This document shows, in pieces, positions 12,500 to 23,592 of a DNA stretch of 64,000 nt. Below the pieces are notes generated by a model. That model had not been told where the DNA came from, searched no databases, and saw nothing but the letters and a program-made list of their open reading frames with translations. Position numbers and translations under genes: made by a program. Each line of letters begins with the position of its first letter. Positions within the stretch are counted from its first letter, which is position 1. This stretch comes from Glossina fuscipes (Eukaryota > Arthropoda > Insecta > Diptera > Glossinidae). Location: positions 27,814,329 through 27,878,328 of the forward strand of contig NW_023998415.1 in NCBI RefSeq assembly GCF_014805625.2. Reading direction: 5' to 3'.

Positions 12500-12900
12500 T
12501 CTAAAAAATAGACAGATGCGATCCAAATTCCATGAGGTTAATCTTTTTTGGCTAAATTGCTGCTATGGACTAATTTCCACTATAACATATTAAAAATTCT
12601 ACCATTTTCCGAAGGGCTTACTACTCATGAGAAAACTTACATGGGTTGGAATTTAATGGGTACACCCATGTATTTCAAACTTCGTTAAATTAATTTTTAT
12701 ATCAAATTGCTGCCATGAACAAATTTTCATCATAAGGCATTAACAGTTACGCTTCTTGGCCTACAAGAGCTTATATATCCTAAGAATCCTTATACACCTA
12801 TGTGGTTTAAATTCGAGAAGGTTGACTTCTTTGTAAATTTATTTGAGATTTTGAAGCATTGTTGGCCATGAAATATTGAAAATTATTAAGTTTTCTTAGA
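12500..12900. repeat. Diverged tandem repeat, unit about 130-150 bp
   Basis: AAATTGCTGCTATGGACTAA at 12554 recurs as AAATTGCTGCCATGAACAAA at 12704, 150 bp on, and as a weaker ATTGTTGGCCATGAA at about 12858. TACACCCATGT at 12661-12671 recurs as TACACCTATGT at 12793-12803. The blocks between also align (CCAAATTC / TCAAACTTC / TTAAATTCG), so about 2.5-3 decayed satellite-like units are present. Confidence 0.6.
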
Positions 12901-12979
12901 GGCATTTGTATGAGGGCGTTCAGAAAATTGCTCCAACCAAAACCTATTTTTTATATCATTTACGAATATCGAAATACTT

Positions 12980-13212
12980 TTGCTCAGCGGGGTTTGTCGA
13001 AAAATGTTAAGTATTCAAATTGTTGCCATATAATGATTTTTCAAACGATCCGAACCATTGTACCACAATATTTCCACAAAATACTCGAAAAGTTTCGGAC
13101 TGTAGGTTGAACACAAAAATGTATGGATAAACGTCAGATGGGCAAAAAAGCTTAGATCGATATAGCAGTGGGCGGCCCTTTGTTTTGAGCTCTTCTGGAT
13201 GTGGGTACCTTT
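12980..13212 (+). repeat. Interspersed repeat copy b (GGACAGAC/GTCY family)
   Basis: Shares CTGTAGGTTGAACACAAA, GTCAGATGGGCA, CTTAGATCGAT and GAGCTCTTCTGGATGTGG with copy a and with the copy at 60.4 kb. The upstream part with TCGAAAAGTTTCGGACTG fits the longer copies. Confidence 0.6.
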
Positions 13213-13899
13213 CCAATGATACCTATATATAGTGGTCTTATTTGTATCTGTTTAGGTGGGTAGTCATAAATCTGTTCTCATTGCCTACGTACATTAGAAG
13301 TTGGTTTGGAAAAGCGTATATGGATTATGGGTTTCTGGGGAATGGCCTTCTTCCACACGTACGACTAATATACTTTCATGGAATCTGGAAACTGTAAGTG
13401 GCTACGTAGTAAAGTAGTATGGTGGCGAAACGTGATAGCACACATATACTGTTGAAACAAGCCTAGGTCGCAGACGGTAAACATTTAATGACGTACGTGT
13501 TCGTCGGGAGTAGGAAGAACCCAATGTGGCTTAATTTTAATCTATTTTATTTTGCATTAACACAAATGAATCATGTTGTTGATCTGTTCTGTAGGCGATT
13601 ACCTTTCATTCTAAAAATCGTATGTACCTTTTCGATGGCGACTTGAGGAAGACTAGCAAAGAAATTACTTTCTCATACAAATAAGACGCGAAATGTTAAT
13701 AATTCCCGTCAGTCTTTTTCAGTTCCTTAATATAATTATTATTTTTTACGTGTCCTCTCACATTCGAAGACAGAACGAGTTAAGTTTCGCTTTCACCAAT
13801 GCCGAAATACTTATTATTAAAACGATAACTTTACTTAGATTTTATTATGAAAGAAGAATTGCTTATGACAGCTGTCAAAACTTGCTATAATCCTACTCG

Positions 13900-13985
13900 T
13901 CACCCTCGTTCTCGTTCTCGTTCTCGTTTTCGTTCGCCTTCGCCTTCGCTTTCGATTTGCTTTTTCTCTTACTCTTTGCTTTCGC
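13900..13985. repeat. Degenerate hexanucleotide tract (CTCGTT)n / (CGCTTT)n
   Basis: Several CTCGTT units pass into TTCGTTCGCCTTCGCC and CTTTCGATT-type variants. Confidence 0.85.
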
Positions 13986-14465
13986 TTTTCAATATATTGC
14001 TGGTAAGCTTTGGAGGATTGTAACACATTCCTCTGTAATAACAAACAACACTTTAACGAATTGGTAAAGCTTCTCAAATGTCAGTCACATGTATTTTGAA
14101 ATTTGATTCTAAAATACGCTGCTAAGCAAATTTGAATAAATATTTTGTATTTGGCTCCCTCCTCTCTCTAGTCATTGCAGCCGTGAAGAAGTAACGAAAA
14201 CAATTTTAAACAATTACGGCGAGTTGATTTTAAAATCTCAAATATATTTACATATTTTAAGTTTGAAAATAAAAGCGAAACAATATTTTGAAGCAATTAG
14301 CCACCAATAGACAAGTAGGCACAGACACGGCACGGCGAGACAGAGAGACAATCGGTTAGACGGACAAATACTCCCCCAATTTGCAATAAGACACTGCGAC
14401 AATCAAAAAGGATTTACAATAGAGCGAGTGGTTGTGAGTTGTAAGTTGTATGTCAATTTTTCGTT

Positions 14466-14545
14466 ATTGCTATTACTGTTGTTGTTGTTGTTGTTGCTGC
14501 TGTTGCTTATGCTTTTGCTGTTGCTTTTGCTGTTGCTGTGTTGTT
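14466..14545. repeat. TTG/CTG (opa-like) trinucleotide tract
   Basis: Six to seven TTG units followed by mixed GCTGTT and GCTTTT units. The minus strand would read as glutamine/asparagine-rich, but no gene context is visible. Confidence 0.85.
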
Positions 14546-15844
14546 TATTTATTTAATGTTAAATTAATTGCGGTCTCATATTTCGTTATGCAAAATTTAG
14601 ATACATATTATTGTAAAGTTGCAGGCGTGTGTGTTTGTGTACGCGTGTTTTTTAATTTGTTTGTCTGCGATTACTCTTAACGGCAAATTTATTTACGTTG
14701 CTAATTGAAGGCGGATGTGGTAGTGGTGAAAGGATTTCGACACAGACAGGCACACATAGGCCCGGTTGATTGACTCAAGCGCTGCTGTCATATTGATAAA
14801 AATCTCTTTCAAGTGCAGACTAAATGTTGCCTCATTCCTCTTTCCTGTACATACAGCATACAGCACATACATATATATGTCTATTGAAAAATAAGCAACA
14901 CAATGTTTAATATAAGAATTCTACATAATATTATCTTTGCGAGAACTTTGAGGAAAAGTATGTGAGAATGTGTCAACGAGTTCAAATGCGAAATTGTGCT
15001 GATATTGCTTACTACACCTGAACGGTTATGTGCACTGCATATTACGCAAACATTAAACAAATGTTTCTTTAAAACGTTAAGCTTCTTTTCTTTTCTTTTT
15101 TTTTTTTGTTTTAAATAAATCTCAAAAAATAAATATATATTTTTCATCTGATAATTTCGCTACCCGAGAATATATAATGCCTATATATACCTCTGTTACT
15201 CTGTCGGAGTACATCGGTCTAAATAGTAAAGCGCTCTTATATCAATTCGGCGGCATATTAATCTGCGTTTTACATCGAAACAAAACATTTAGCAATAAAC
15301 GAGCAAACAATCTATAACAGATTCTTAAATTTCTTCCTCTTCTTCGATACTTACCTTAATCGAAATCATATTTTAACGAAAACAAATAATTTGAACTTTG
15401 AAGAAAAATTATTATATTGGATTGTTGTGTGTTTTCATTAATAAGTAAATTATTACCGGCAAGTCGACTTAGCAGATAATGTCATTGTTGCTATTCTCAA
15501 AACAATATTGCGATAAAATGTAGCTAAGGACATCCAAACTGAATAGGTTGCGACTTAATCAGCATCTTGGTATTTTCGACAAAAACAAAAATTAAATTTG
15601 ACATACATATTTTCGGACATCGTGCATAAATATTGTAATAAATTTTTTGAACTCGAGATGGTAGGAAAGATTCCTTGACAATTTTTTTTGGATGTAATGA
15701 AGGATAATGCAATAATATTTGATATGAAAAAATGAGAAAACCTAACCAAGGGCTCCGCGTCCCGATCTGACATTAAAAAGAAAGGCAAATTAAATTAGAG
15801 GCATACAGCCAGACATGTATCAAGGACTTTTTGAAGATATTGGT

Positions 15845-16205
15845 TTGTGTGTTATTGGCGAGCGTTTGATTCGGAAAGTTCACTTTTCGCCCAACAATTG
15901 TGCATATATCGACATTTGAAAATAAGGCGCTTTATGGGAAGTGCTCGAAAAAGTGGTCCAATGCAGACCATTCGGTGTACCAAGTTGCATTGAAATGTAT
16001 CAAAAATACTTGTACCTATAGGCTGGACACAAGATTAGTAGTAGGCGGGCATCAAATGGGCAGACGGGCAAACAAACTTAAATTAGAATCAGAATCGTTT
16101 TCTAAATCCTTCAGTATAAAATAAGACGGGTTTATCCCATGTCGCTCCGGCTATTGGATCGAGCCGCACAAACTTAATATACCTTGCGATCCCAAGTGGT
16201 GTATG
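15845..16205 (+). repeat. Interspersed repeat copy c, long (GGACAGAC/GTCY family)
   Basis: One of the longer copies. It has AGTGCTCGAAAAAGTGGTCC, then TATAGGCTGGACACAAGA, the core GGGCAGACGGGCAAACAA, and the end ACAAACTTAATATACC followed by CCCAAGTGGTGTATG. The final part is a decayed ATACCCTGCACC...GGTGTAGGGTAT palindrome, which I recall as a common terminus of fly repeats of this type. Confidence 0.7.
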
Positions 16206-17627
16206 AAAATGTTTAAAATAACCTATCAAGAAAGTAATCCTTCCTTCCCACTTTTCTGCAGAATATCATTTTAAGAATATTGTAAGATATTCGGGTCAAG
16301 AGAGTGAAAATTGTACGAGTTATTCGAGTTTCGAGAGTATTCGAGTATGCAAAGTTTGAAGCATCTGTATATTGCTATAAAATTATGCTCAGAAAATCAA
16401 ATGCTTTGTCCGTTTCAGATATTTTCACGCCCAAAATTATTTTATTTATTTTTTTTTTTGCCATTGTGGGCTGTGTACGAAATGTTGTTCGAAGTTTGAC
16501 ATTTTATAATTAATTAAAATTTAAGATTGCACCGTTCATTGGCATACCGCTGCATATTAACATCTGTTGTATCAACTTGAGTCTTGGTCATTGCAAAATG
16601 ATTGAAAAGTTCTTGGAATGTTTTGCTATCTTTCTTCTTTAAGCAACATTTTTTCATCATCTTAATATTAGTCTCTTGTAGAGAATTTTCCTTATTCACT
16701 AGCCAGTCAGTCAGTCAGTCAGCCAGTCAGCCGTATCGTAATCGTGAAATTGTATACGTACTCGTAACTTAATCAAAGTTTCAGAGTGAAATGAAATTGA
16801 GATGAAAAGAAGCAAATCGCAAGGAGTTCAAAAAACTCGTTACACAGTTGTATATCGCTGAATGATAATCTTGAAGGGGGGAAGGGCAGGTAAAAGACAG
16901 CGATGGAGAACGATAGAGAATAAGAGGGGAAAATGGTGTGTGTGGGGGGGGGACGAAACCTTTTGTAACATAAATAAACTATAAAATAACAAATCGAGTC
17001 AATTTAGCGGAAATCAAATGCAACCAAATCAAAGGATAACCGCCACAAGGATGCAAGGGAAATGAGTATAAAATATAAAACCAAAGGTATTTTGCTTTTG
17101 TAATGCAGAGACATAAAAAAAGCAAAAAAAAAAAAAAAAAAAAAACAAATCTGAAAAAGAAAACAATCTCCTCAATTGCATGGAACCAGAAAACGCAAGA
17201 AATATCAAGCTAACCCTAAGTAGGATTCCTGCAGTGCGCTTCTCTCTCTTATTTATATTCTCATTTAGACTCAAATGCCTTTGTATTGCATTACAAACAA
17301 TTGCCAACATTCTCTGTGCACTTTCATTTTGCCATCAGCACACACCAAAAAGGTAAACACACAATTCCCCATACGTAGTGCGCTATGTTATGCTTTTGAC
17401 TTTGGGATACATTTACGCACATCAATGACAAAAACACATCACACAGTTGTTCTTTGTTATCAAAGAAATTTGTTGGGTTTTTTTTTTTTTTTTTTTTGAA
17501 TTAGTAAAAGGAGTTGAAATTGACACTTTGCATGAGCGGCAAGACGTGAGAGGTTAGACTTTTTCAGCGAGAAAATCGATTGAAGGCCAATTTAGTCTTC
17601 ATTGTCGCACACGAAACTAAATGGATT
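16206..17627. other. AT-rich non-coding stretch
   Basis: I see no gene. An (AGTC)n tract lies at about 16701-16730, a G run at 16942-16951, and A or T runs at about 17126-17145 and 17478-17497. Confidence 0.6.
16701..16730. repeat. (AGTC)n tetranucleotide tract
   Basis: About seven AGTC or AGCC units. Confidence 0.9.
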
Positions 17628-17963
17628 TTATGGGTTGCCATTCAACGAGTTAAGCATTTCTTCAATACTACGGCTATAAGAAAATGAAGTTTTAGTAAAA
17701 TTACGCTTGCGATTACAACAGCCACAAAGGCGCCTTAGAGACGCAACAAAGATTTTATTGCATACATTTGATCGGAGGCAATATCTGTGATCGGTTTCTG
17801 GCTTTCGATATCGAGCAAAGTCACTCGTAACTTTCAAACGTTGCAGTGTTATATTTCCATATCGAACTACTTGTAACGAGTAGAATGGTATGACGGCATC
17901 CGACAACATAGGAATATTTCTGATATCGAATACATAATCTCGTAAGTACCTTCGAATCCACAA
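17628..17963 (-). CDS. Long stop-free frame, unknown; possibly chance
   Basis: At 111 codons this is the longest undisturbed frame outside the transposons. It opens with no in-frame ATG at the 5' end (TTG codon; the first ATG is about 18 codons in, at IPMLSDAV). It is rich in Arg and Tyr and contains LRRLCGCCNRKRNF and then SRSIEEMLNSLNGNP before the stop. A Cys cluster followed by basic residues recalls cytoplasmic tails of membrane proteins, but no membrane segment precedes it, and I see no AATAAA shortly after the stop. I do not recognise a family. It could be an exon or a lucky frame in a locally less AT-rich patch. Confidence 0.15.
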   Translation of the reverse strand: MWIRRYLRDYVFDIRNIPMLSDAVIPFYSLQVVRYGNITLQRLKVTSDFARYRKPETDHRYCLRSNVCNKIFVASLRRLCGCCNRKRNFTKTSFSYSRSIEEMLNSLNGNP

Positions 17964-17974
17964 TTGCCATCGAG

Positions 17975-18002
17975 TAATATATTCAAAGTAATATATTCAA
18001 GA
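17975..18002. repeat. 13-14-bp tandem duplication AGTAATATATTCA
   Basis: GTAATATATTCAAA is immediately repeated as GTAATATATTCAAG. Confidence 0.85.
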
Positions 18003-18259
18003 AATGCCCACAACAAAAACCGTATTTTATTTCTCTATTGAAAACACAGACGTCATATTATCTCTGTCGTATAGTTTAGTTAAAGGCAGCTATCCGTCCA
18101 TCCTTTCCGATTATCTAACTCTCGTTTGTCAATTGTATTGTGTGGGAACTATTAAAACAAAAAAACAGGGAAAGTTGCTCTATCTAGGATCATTTTAACT
18201 GTTATACTGATAGGCGTTGATTTCATTAATTCAATTACGAAAGTTGTTACAGACATCTA

Positions 18260-18580
18260 TGTGAGATAAGATCTCAAAGAATGGGCTTTGATTCATTACG
18301 TAAAAATATATGCACTACCCAGTACAAAGTATGTAAACTCTGAAATGATTTAAGCATGGCTGTCTCTCCGTCTGTCCACCCGTTCGTCTGCCCAACTGTA
18401 TAGGATCTGCGACAAACATTTTCGCATTTGCTTGAAATGACGGCAGCGCCCACAAGTTTGCAAAAATATTTGAAAATGGCCAGTGCCGGTGAAAGGACAT
18501 GTCTTTGCGACAAAAGGTGACAAGACATTTACCTTCTGTGGTGTTTGCTCGTTACTCGCAGTACAGTACAGCATATATTA
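18260..18580 (-). repeat. Interspersed repeat copy d (GGACAGAC/GTCY family)
   Basis: On the minus strand it reads GGGCAGACGAACGGGTGGAC, then AGACGGAGAGACAGCCATG and GCTTAAATCATTTCAGAG, the usual order of GGACAGAC units followed by CATGGCTAAATC-like sequence. Overlapping open frames on the minus strand here are products of the repeat. Confidence 0.6.
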
Positions 18581-20396
18581 TAAATGACAAAAACTTCAAC
18601 TTTTATTGTAAAGAATAGAAAAAGTCAGCCACGCCCACCCCATATTGTAGAGTAGGAAAACTTTTTTTGTTTTCCTTTCTTTAAGTCCTTTTTCGGATAA
18701 CGATGATGGGTACAAAAGGATTAGCCAGAGCGAAATGTAAAAGCTCTTCAGCTATTCATTGCTCTTTGCAAATGAAGTTAGATCACTGCTAGGTTTTATT
18801 GAAAGTTGGTGTAACAAGCGACACGATTAAACACTCGTGTATGTCTCTGTTCCGTGATATCCCCTCAATCGTCATTGCCTATAATAGAGCAAATAAGTAG
18901 AATCAATTTAGAAACAATTTTTATTATTCGATTTAGGAAATTTAGATTGGGAGGCGATCGAATGAAAATAGATTGCGGTTTATATTTCACTAGCTTCACA
19001 TGAGAAAGGTAAGTTTGTTGTCTCAAGTGTCTCCCTGTTAGTTAGGCTAATAAATGGTATTAGGGACCCGCTGAGTTTATTAATTCATATAAATGTCAAT
19101 TTTCTTAACGGCTTCCCTTGGAATTTTACTTTCAATAAACTATAGCTAAAGAAGGTACAGGTTATGAGATTTTCAATCGTATAGGATCCCCTGGAAGAAT
19201 CCAAATAATATCTATAATCGCAATATCGGATTCTGTCGATACTACGAAATCAACTCTTCCTAATGGGTGCATCGCGTAATAAACCCAACATGTTAGTTAT
19301 TATCGGCTGTCAAGCTTTTCCATGTTTTCGTCTACAGTGTCAGCTTAGATCCACATTGTTATCCACACACAATTTTTTTTTTTGTAGTTTCTTTTCTCTC
19401 TTATTTGTTTATTTAAAAAAGGGGTTTTGTCCTTAAGTTTCCCTTCTTCTCCATAAACTTTGTAAAAGTTAAAGTCAAAACTTTTCAAATGTAAACTTAA
19501 TCTTAAATATCTCTCTATCTACTCATACTATTGTATATATATATATATATATATGTATAGAAATAATTTCGGCTTAAGGTTATTTACGGCAGATTAGTTA
19601 AAATTAAGTTTGTCAACTAAGGTGGAGGTATAGTAGATGGCACTAAAGTCAATTGAAATGAAGATCGGAACTGATCGTTTAAATAATGTGTCACGATTAC
19701 AATCACACGCTAATGCAGCGCATAGACAGGACGTATATGATTACTAATTACGAATATGCAGTGTATTTATTTTATGGGCATCTATCTCCGTGCATTGCAA
19801 GCATTTGGTAAACTTTTCATAGCCTCTAGAGCGGGCGCAATGAAAACTTCTTAAACTTAACGCTATAGCGAAATTTAAATCGGTCCAATGATAAGCATTC
19901 CATTTGATTTATAAATTATCTGCATTTTTTATACGATATGTGTATGTTGTTAGTGTATATTTAAAAAGTAATTAATTATAATACTTTTTAAGCACATTTT
20001 CATATTATTTACCAAATCTGTCTGTATGTAAATGTATGTAAGTTGAAAACTATAAATTTTATTTTTAAAAAATTTCTTGTGTTTTTGTGAATTCAAAAGG
20101 AGAATTTTAACAGTCAATATATGTATTAAGTAGGACGACTGACCTCTCATTCTCAGCTTTCATGCACACGCACACACCACTTAACCATTTGTCATGTAGA
20201 ACAAATGGTGCTTCTCTATGAAATTATAATTCAGATAAAAGGGTTTTTTTTTTTTTTTTCTTTTCGACAGGAAGCTTTTCGTATAATATTGAGTTTTTTT
20301 TTTTTTTTTTAAGGATTTCGAGTAACTTTTATTATTATTATTACTATACTTTTTTCTTTATCATTTTCATCATCTTAAGGAAAAACATTTTCAAAG

Positions 20397-20427
<31 letters not shown>

Positions 20428-21774
20428 GTCCTACGGCTTATGGCTACAAATTACTTACGGTTAATAAATCATTTCGATTGTCAAAATAAAAAACTGCATA
20501 AATTTCAGTTTCCTTTTCTGGTCAATTCGTAATGTTTATGAAATCAAATTTGGGATGATTTGTTATTGCTGTTCCTTTTTTCTTATGATATTGAACATAA
20601 CAAGTTGCATGTTAATGCGATTATTTTCTGTTGATGAAATTTTCACAAGAGTTGAATAATGAAAGGAAAACGAGAAGAAAAACGAAATTTCCGAAGCCAT
20701 AACGAATTGGTTTCTTATACGGAACAGAACAGAAGCAACTGCTTACGGAGATGATATTAAACAATAAATGATATATTAGGTAACCCTTCTATAATGTTCC
20801 CACTTTCTGTCGCTAGCTTATCAGTAATTGTTTGATATTATTTTTATTGTTTCACTTGGCACATAAACGCACAAGTAATTTTATGCCTATAACTGCCACT
20901 ACCACAGACACTAATACAAAAGTGAGCCGAAAAGTGAGAGAAGAATATTTAGTTAAACCTTACTACTATGGAAATGACCACAACTCCTTTGAGACCTGTA
21001 AAAGAATTTAACCCTATAAAAATGACACATTAGATAAATGTTATTGTAAATGCAGAAAATGAAAAAAAAAAAAAAAAAAAAGGATATAAGTCAAATATGT
21101 GATTGATTACCTTACGGTTAATAATGTAACAATAATGGAAACCGAACAAAACAATCGTGCAACGCAGAATGTAATCCCCCAGGAATTAGCAAATGTTGGA
21201 AAAAAGAGCTTGTACTACACATACTAAAGCGTGAAAAGGATTCTCTCCCATCATATTTATGTAAGAAAAACAAATTTTGCAATATCCTTACACGCAATGA
21301 CTATTTGCTGAAATTCATCAAATATTTAAGGACATTAAGAAATCATTAAACAGTCCTCAGACAACGTCTCAATAATTTATATCATTGTAGAATGATTCGT
21401 TATCAAAATACTTTCGATACTTTTCTTATCCTATTACATCAATATTATCCTTAACTCTACCACTATATCAAGTTCCGGGTCTATAGCAGCAACCACCCCG
21501 TACAAGAGAATTGATTTCTTTGGAGGATAATTTTACGAATACGCAACATTAAGATGCCGTTTAAGACAAAATGTGCCGAGATTCTGTCGATTCCTATTCA
21601 TAGCACAGGTGGTATACGAAATGAGTTTCCAAACAACATATGTTACGACAAAAGCAGAGACTATACTGTTTAATACCATTTCGATTGTAAATAAAACATT
21701 TTCATATCCCACACAACTTGTGGTACAGTTAATGAGAATATGATGTAGCTTGCGGAATTGTTTACGACGGCCTG
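18581..21774. other. AT-rich non-coding stretch with many poly-T runs
   Basis: No gene is seen. It holds (TA)n at about 19535-19554, T runs at about 20240-20259, 20295-20310 and 20397-20422, and an A run at about 21063-21080. Confidence 0.6.
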
Positions 21775-21965
21775 CCTCACTTTTTATTATGACGATCGTG
21801 TCAGAACCATATCCCAGGACGTTGCTTGTCTAGGTATTCTTGTATTTAACCTACAGGCGAAATTTCTTGATGGATTCTGGATTCTTCTGTGTTTTACAAA
21901 CGTCCACGCTAACTACACCAGCACCCTGCACCGCAAATGGTGTAGGTGTAGGATACAAATAAAAA
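21775..21965 (+). repeat. Interspersed repeat copy e, 3' part
   Basis: The end matches the 3' blocks of copies a and c: TTCTGTGTTTTACAAACGTC, then CACCCTGCACCGCAAATGG and TGTAGGTGTAGGATAC. The 70-residue open frame over it is not a gene. Confidence 0.5.
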
Positions 21966-22021
21966 AGTGAAACTGGAGAAGATAGAAAAGGCTTTGCAAT
22001 GAAAGTTTATTCGGTCAAAAT

Positions 22022-23592
22022 TTAACCCTTAAATGCATATTGTTGCCAATTGCATTCCTGTCCCACTCAATTTTATGGACAGCCTTAGGGCGTGCGTTTC
22101 CGAACGTACTTTGGTGAACATAGACAACAAATTATGTACGAAAGAGAAAAAACTTGACATTACTCTTGGCGGGTGAGCTGTGTTTTTTTCTTCCTTTAAG
22201 TGTGATGGGTGATAGCGGTCAGTGTGTTACTTGGAAAAATATTATTTGTATTTTCGAGCTTATTAAGAAGGCGTGACCCATCTAATTGAAAAAAAATTGC
22301 TTCTCATCTGTTGTAAGGTAAGCTATCGATGTTCGATGTTGCATTCGAAAATTTTATTGGATACATGCCACATTACTGAGAAATACTGTATGTTGCCAAA
22401 TGTCTACGTCTACATTATGCCTTTGTCACCTAAGTAATAATAAGCGCGCGCTTTTGATGTCTTTGTCTTTTGGCTTATTTTGCTTTGCTTTTAAGGATGT
22501 ATAGGTGGCTATAAGATTTAATTGCAGGACTTGAGAGTAAAGATATTTCTGAAGGCGAAGTGGATATGGGTGACATAATGGAAATTGATTGGTTAGTATC
22601 CAGGTGTACAAGATCTACGAAAACAATTAGAGGACACTAATGATGATAATGAGGAACAAAGCGTATCCTCACTTAGCTGCTCTTCGTGTTGCAGTTTGGC
22701 GGCAACGAATTAGTAAACCTACATAGGAAGAGTGCCAATTGGAATACATTCAAGAACGCAAAAGTTTCACAAGAAATACAGACCTTGCCCCTCGATTAGC
22801 CACACTTGAAAGCATTTTCCAATGAGGATATACTCACCGTTGTTGTCGATCAAATAAATTTGTACATCACGCAAAAAACTGAACTCCGTCATCTTCTAGG
22901 TGTCATCATTTTTATGTCCGTTTACCACTACCGAAAAGTTAGACCCTGGTTGCGTAGATAAGGCTTCGATAATATAGAACAAACGATTTGACAATACAAG
23001 GTCCGTGACTAATGTCATTGAGAAGCCCATTGTGAACGTCTTCACAAAATAAGACGCGTTGTGGAACACTTGAATAAGTTGTTTGTGACTGTGGCACAAT
23101 TCGACCAGAGCCTATCTCTAGATGAGCAAGTGTGTTCCATTAAGGTGGCACATGTCTTGAAACAATACTTACCCAATAAACTCCATAAATAGAGTTTCAA
23201 TTTGTTTGCTTTGTATTTACCCTCTAGATATTAAAATTGAAAGTAGCCGATGTAACGAAAGCGAAAACTTTTGCTTCCAGTTTGCAAAGAATTCTCGCCG
23301 ACTGGATGCATCAAGTGCAAGATTGCTTTGTGTCACAATAAAGATCGCCATTGCTTTGCTGCATTTTATTCCTCTACTAATAGATAATGTAAATTCATAA
23401 GCATTTGTTTACCTATACAATAATTTTAGTAGTAAACGCATGTTGTTGCCAAAAGTCTACATACAAATTTTTGGAAATTATTACTTAATGGATTTCTTTT
23501 TATTTCTTTATCTCTTACATAGCATATGACTATAATCCTATAAAAACGATTTCTTAAACTTCAAAACGAAAAATTATGCATTTAAGGATTAA
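22022..23592 (+). mobile_element. piggyBac-family DNA transposon, degenerate, with inverted ends and TTAA
   Basis: The element is 22026-23588 (1563 bp), with TTAA at 22022-22025 and 23589-23592. The ends are inverted: CCCTTAAATGCATA at 22026-22039 and TATGCATTTAAGGA at 23575-23588, 13 of 14 matching. TTAA target sites and ends starting CCC are hallmarks of the piggyBac family. A TGTTGCCAA motif recurs inside in the same orientation at 22041, 22391 and 23444; the last two continue as AAATGTCTACGTCTACAT and AAAAGTCTACAT. Broken transposase lies between. The length is below the roughly 2.3-2.5 kb of autonomous members, so the middle is missing and the copy is inactive. Confidence 0.9.
22623..23387 (+). 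pseudogene. piggyBac transposase pseudogene
   Basis: Pieces of a piggyBac transposase appear in order but in different frames. First comes an acidic, serine-rich N-terminal stretch, DTNDDNEEQSVSSLSCSS (about 22633-22690). Then DILTVVVDQINLYITQ and LRHLLGVIIFMSVYHYRKVR (22815-22970), matching the segment in which family members have a variant of VEQTNLYA and LGIxLLMG. Then LNKLFVTVAQFDQSLSLDEQ and LKQYLPNKLHK (about 23058-23190); the Asp in LSLDEQ corresponds to the first catalytic Asp of the family. Last comes the C-terminal Cys/His-rich zinc domain CIKCKIALCHNKDRHCFAAF (about 23307-23366), ending at a stop at 23385-23387. The region holding the second and third catalytic Asp is absent, and stops and frameshifts separate the rest, so no active enzyme can be made. 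Confidence 0.85.

Larger units (their letters stand above)
13213..15844. other. AT-rich non-coding stretch with hexamer and CTG/TTG repeats
   Basis: I see no gene. It holds a degenerate (CTCGTT)n/(CGCCTT)n tract at about 13900-13985 and a TTG/CTG-rich tract at 14466-14545. Open frames over these tracts (arginine-rich on the minus strand, cysteine-rich on the plus strand) are by-products of the repeats. Confidence 0.6.

Noticed and set aside
13835..14077. Arg/Thr-rich minus-strand frame
   Set aside because: It is produced by the (CTCGTT)n tract.
14450..14680. Cysteine-rich frame
   Set aside because: It is a reading of the CTG/TTG tract; no splice sites or homologous motif.
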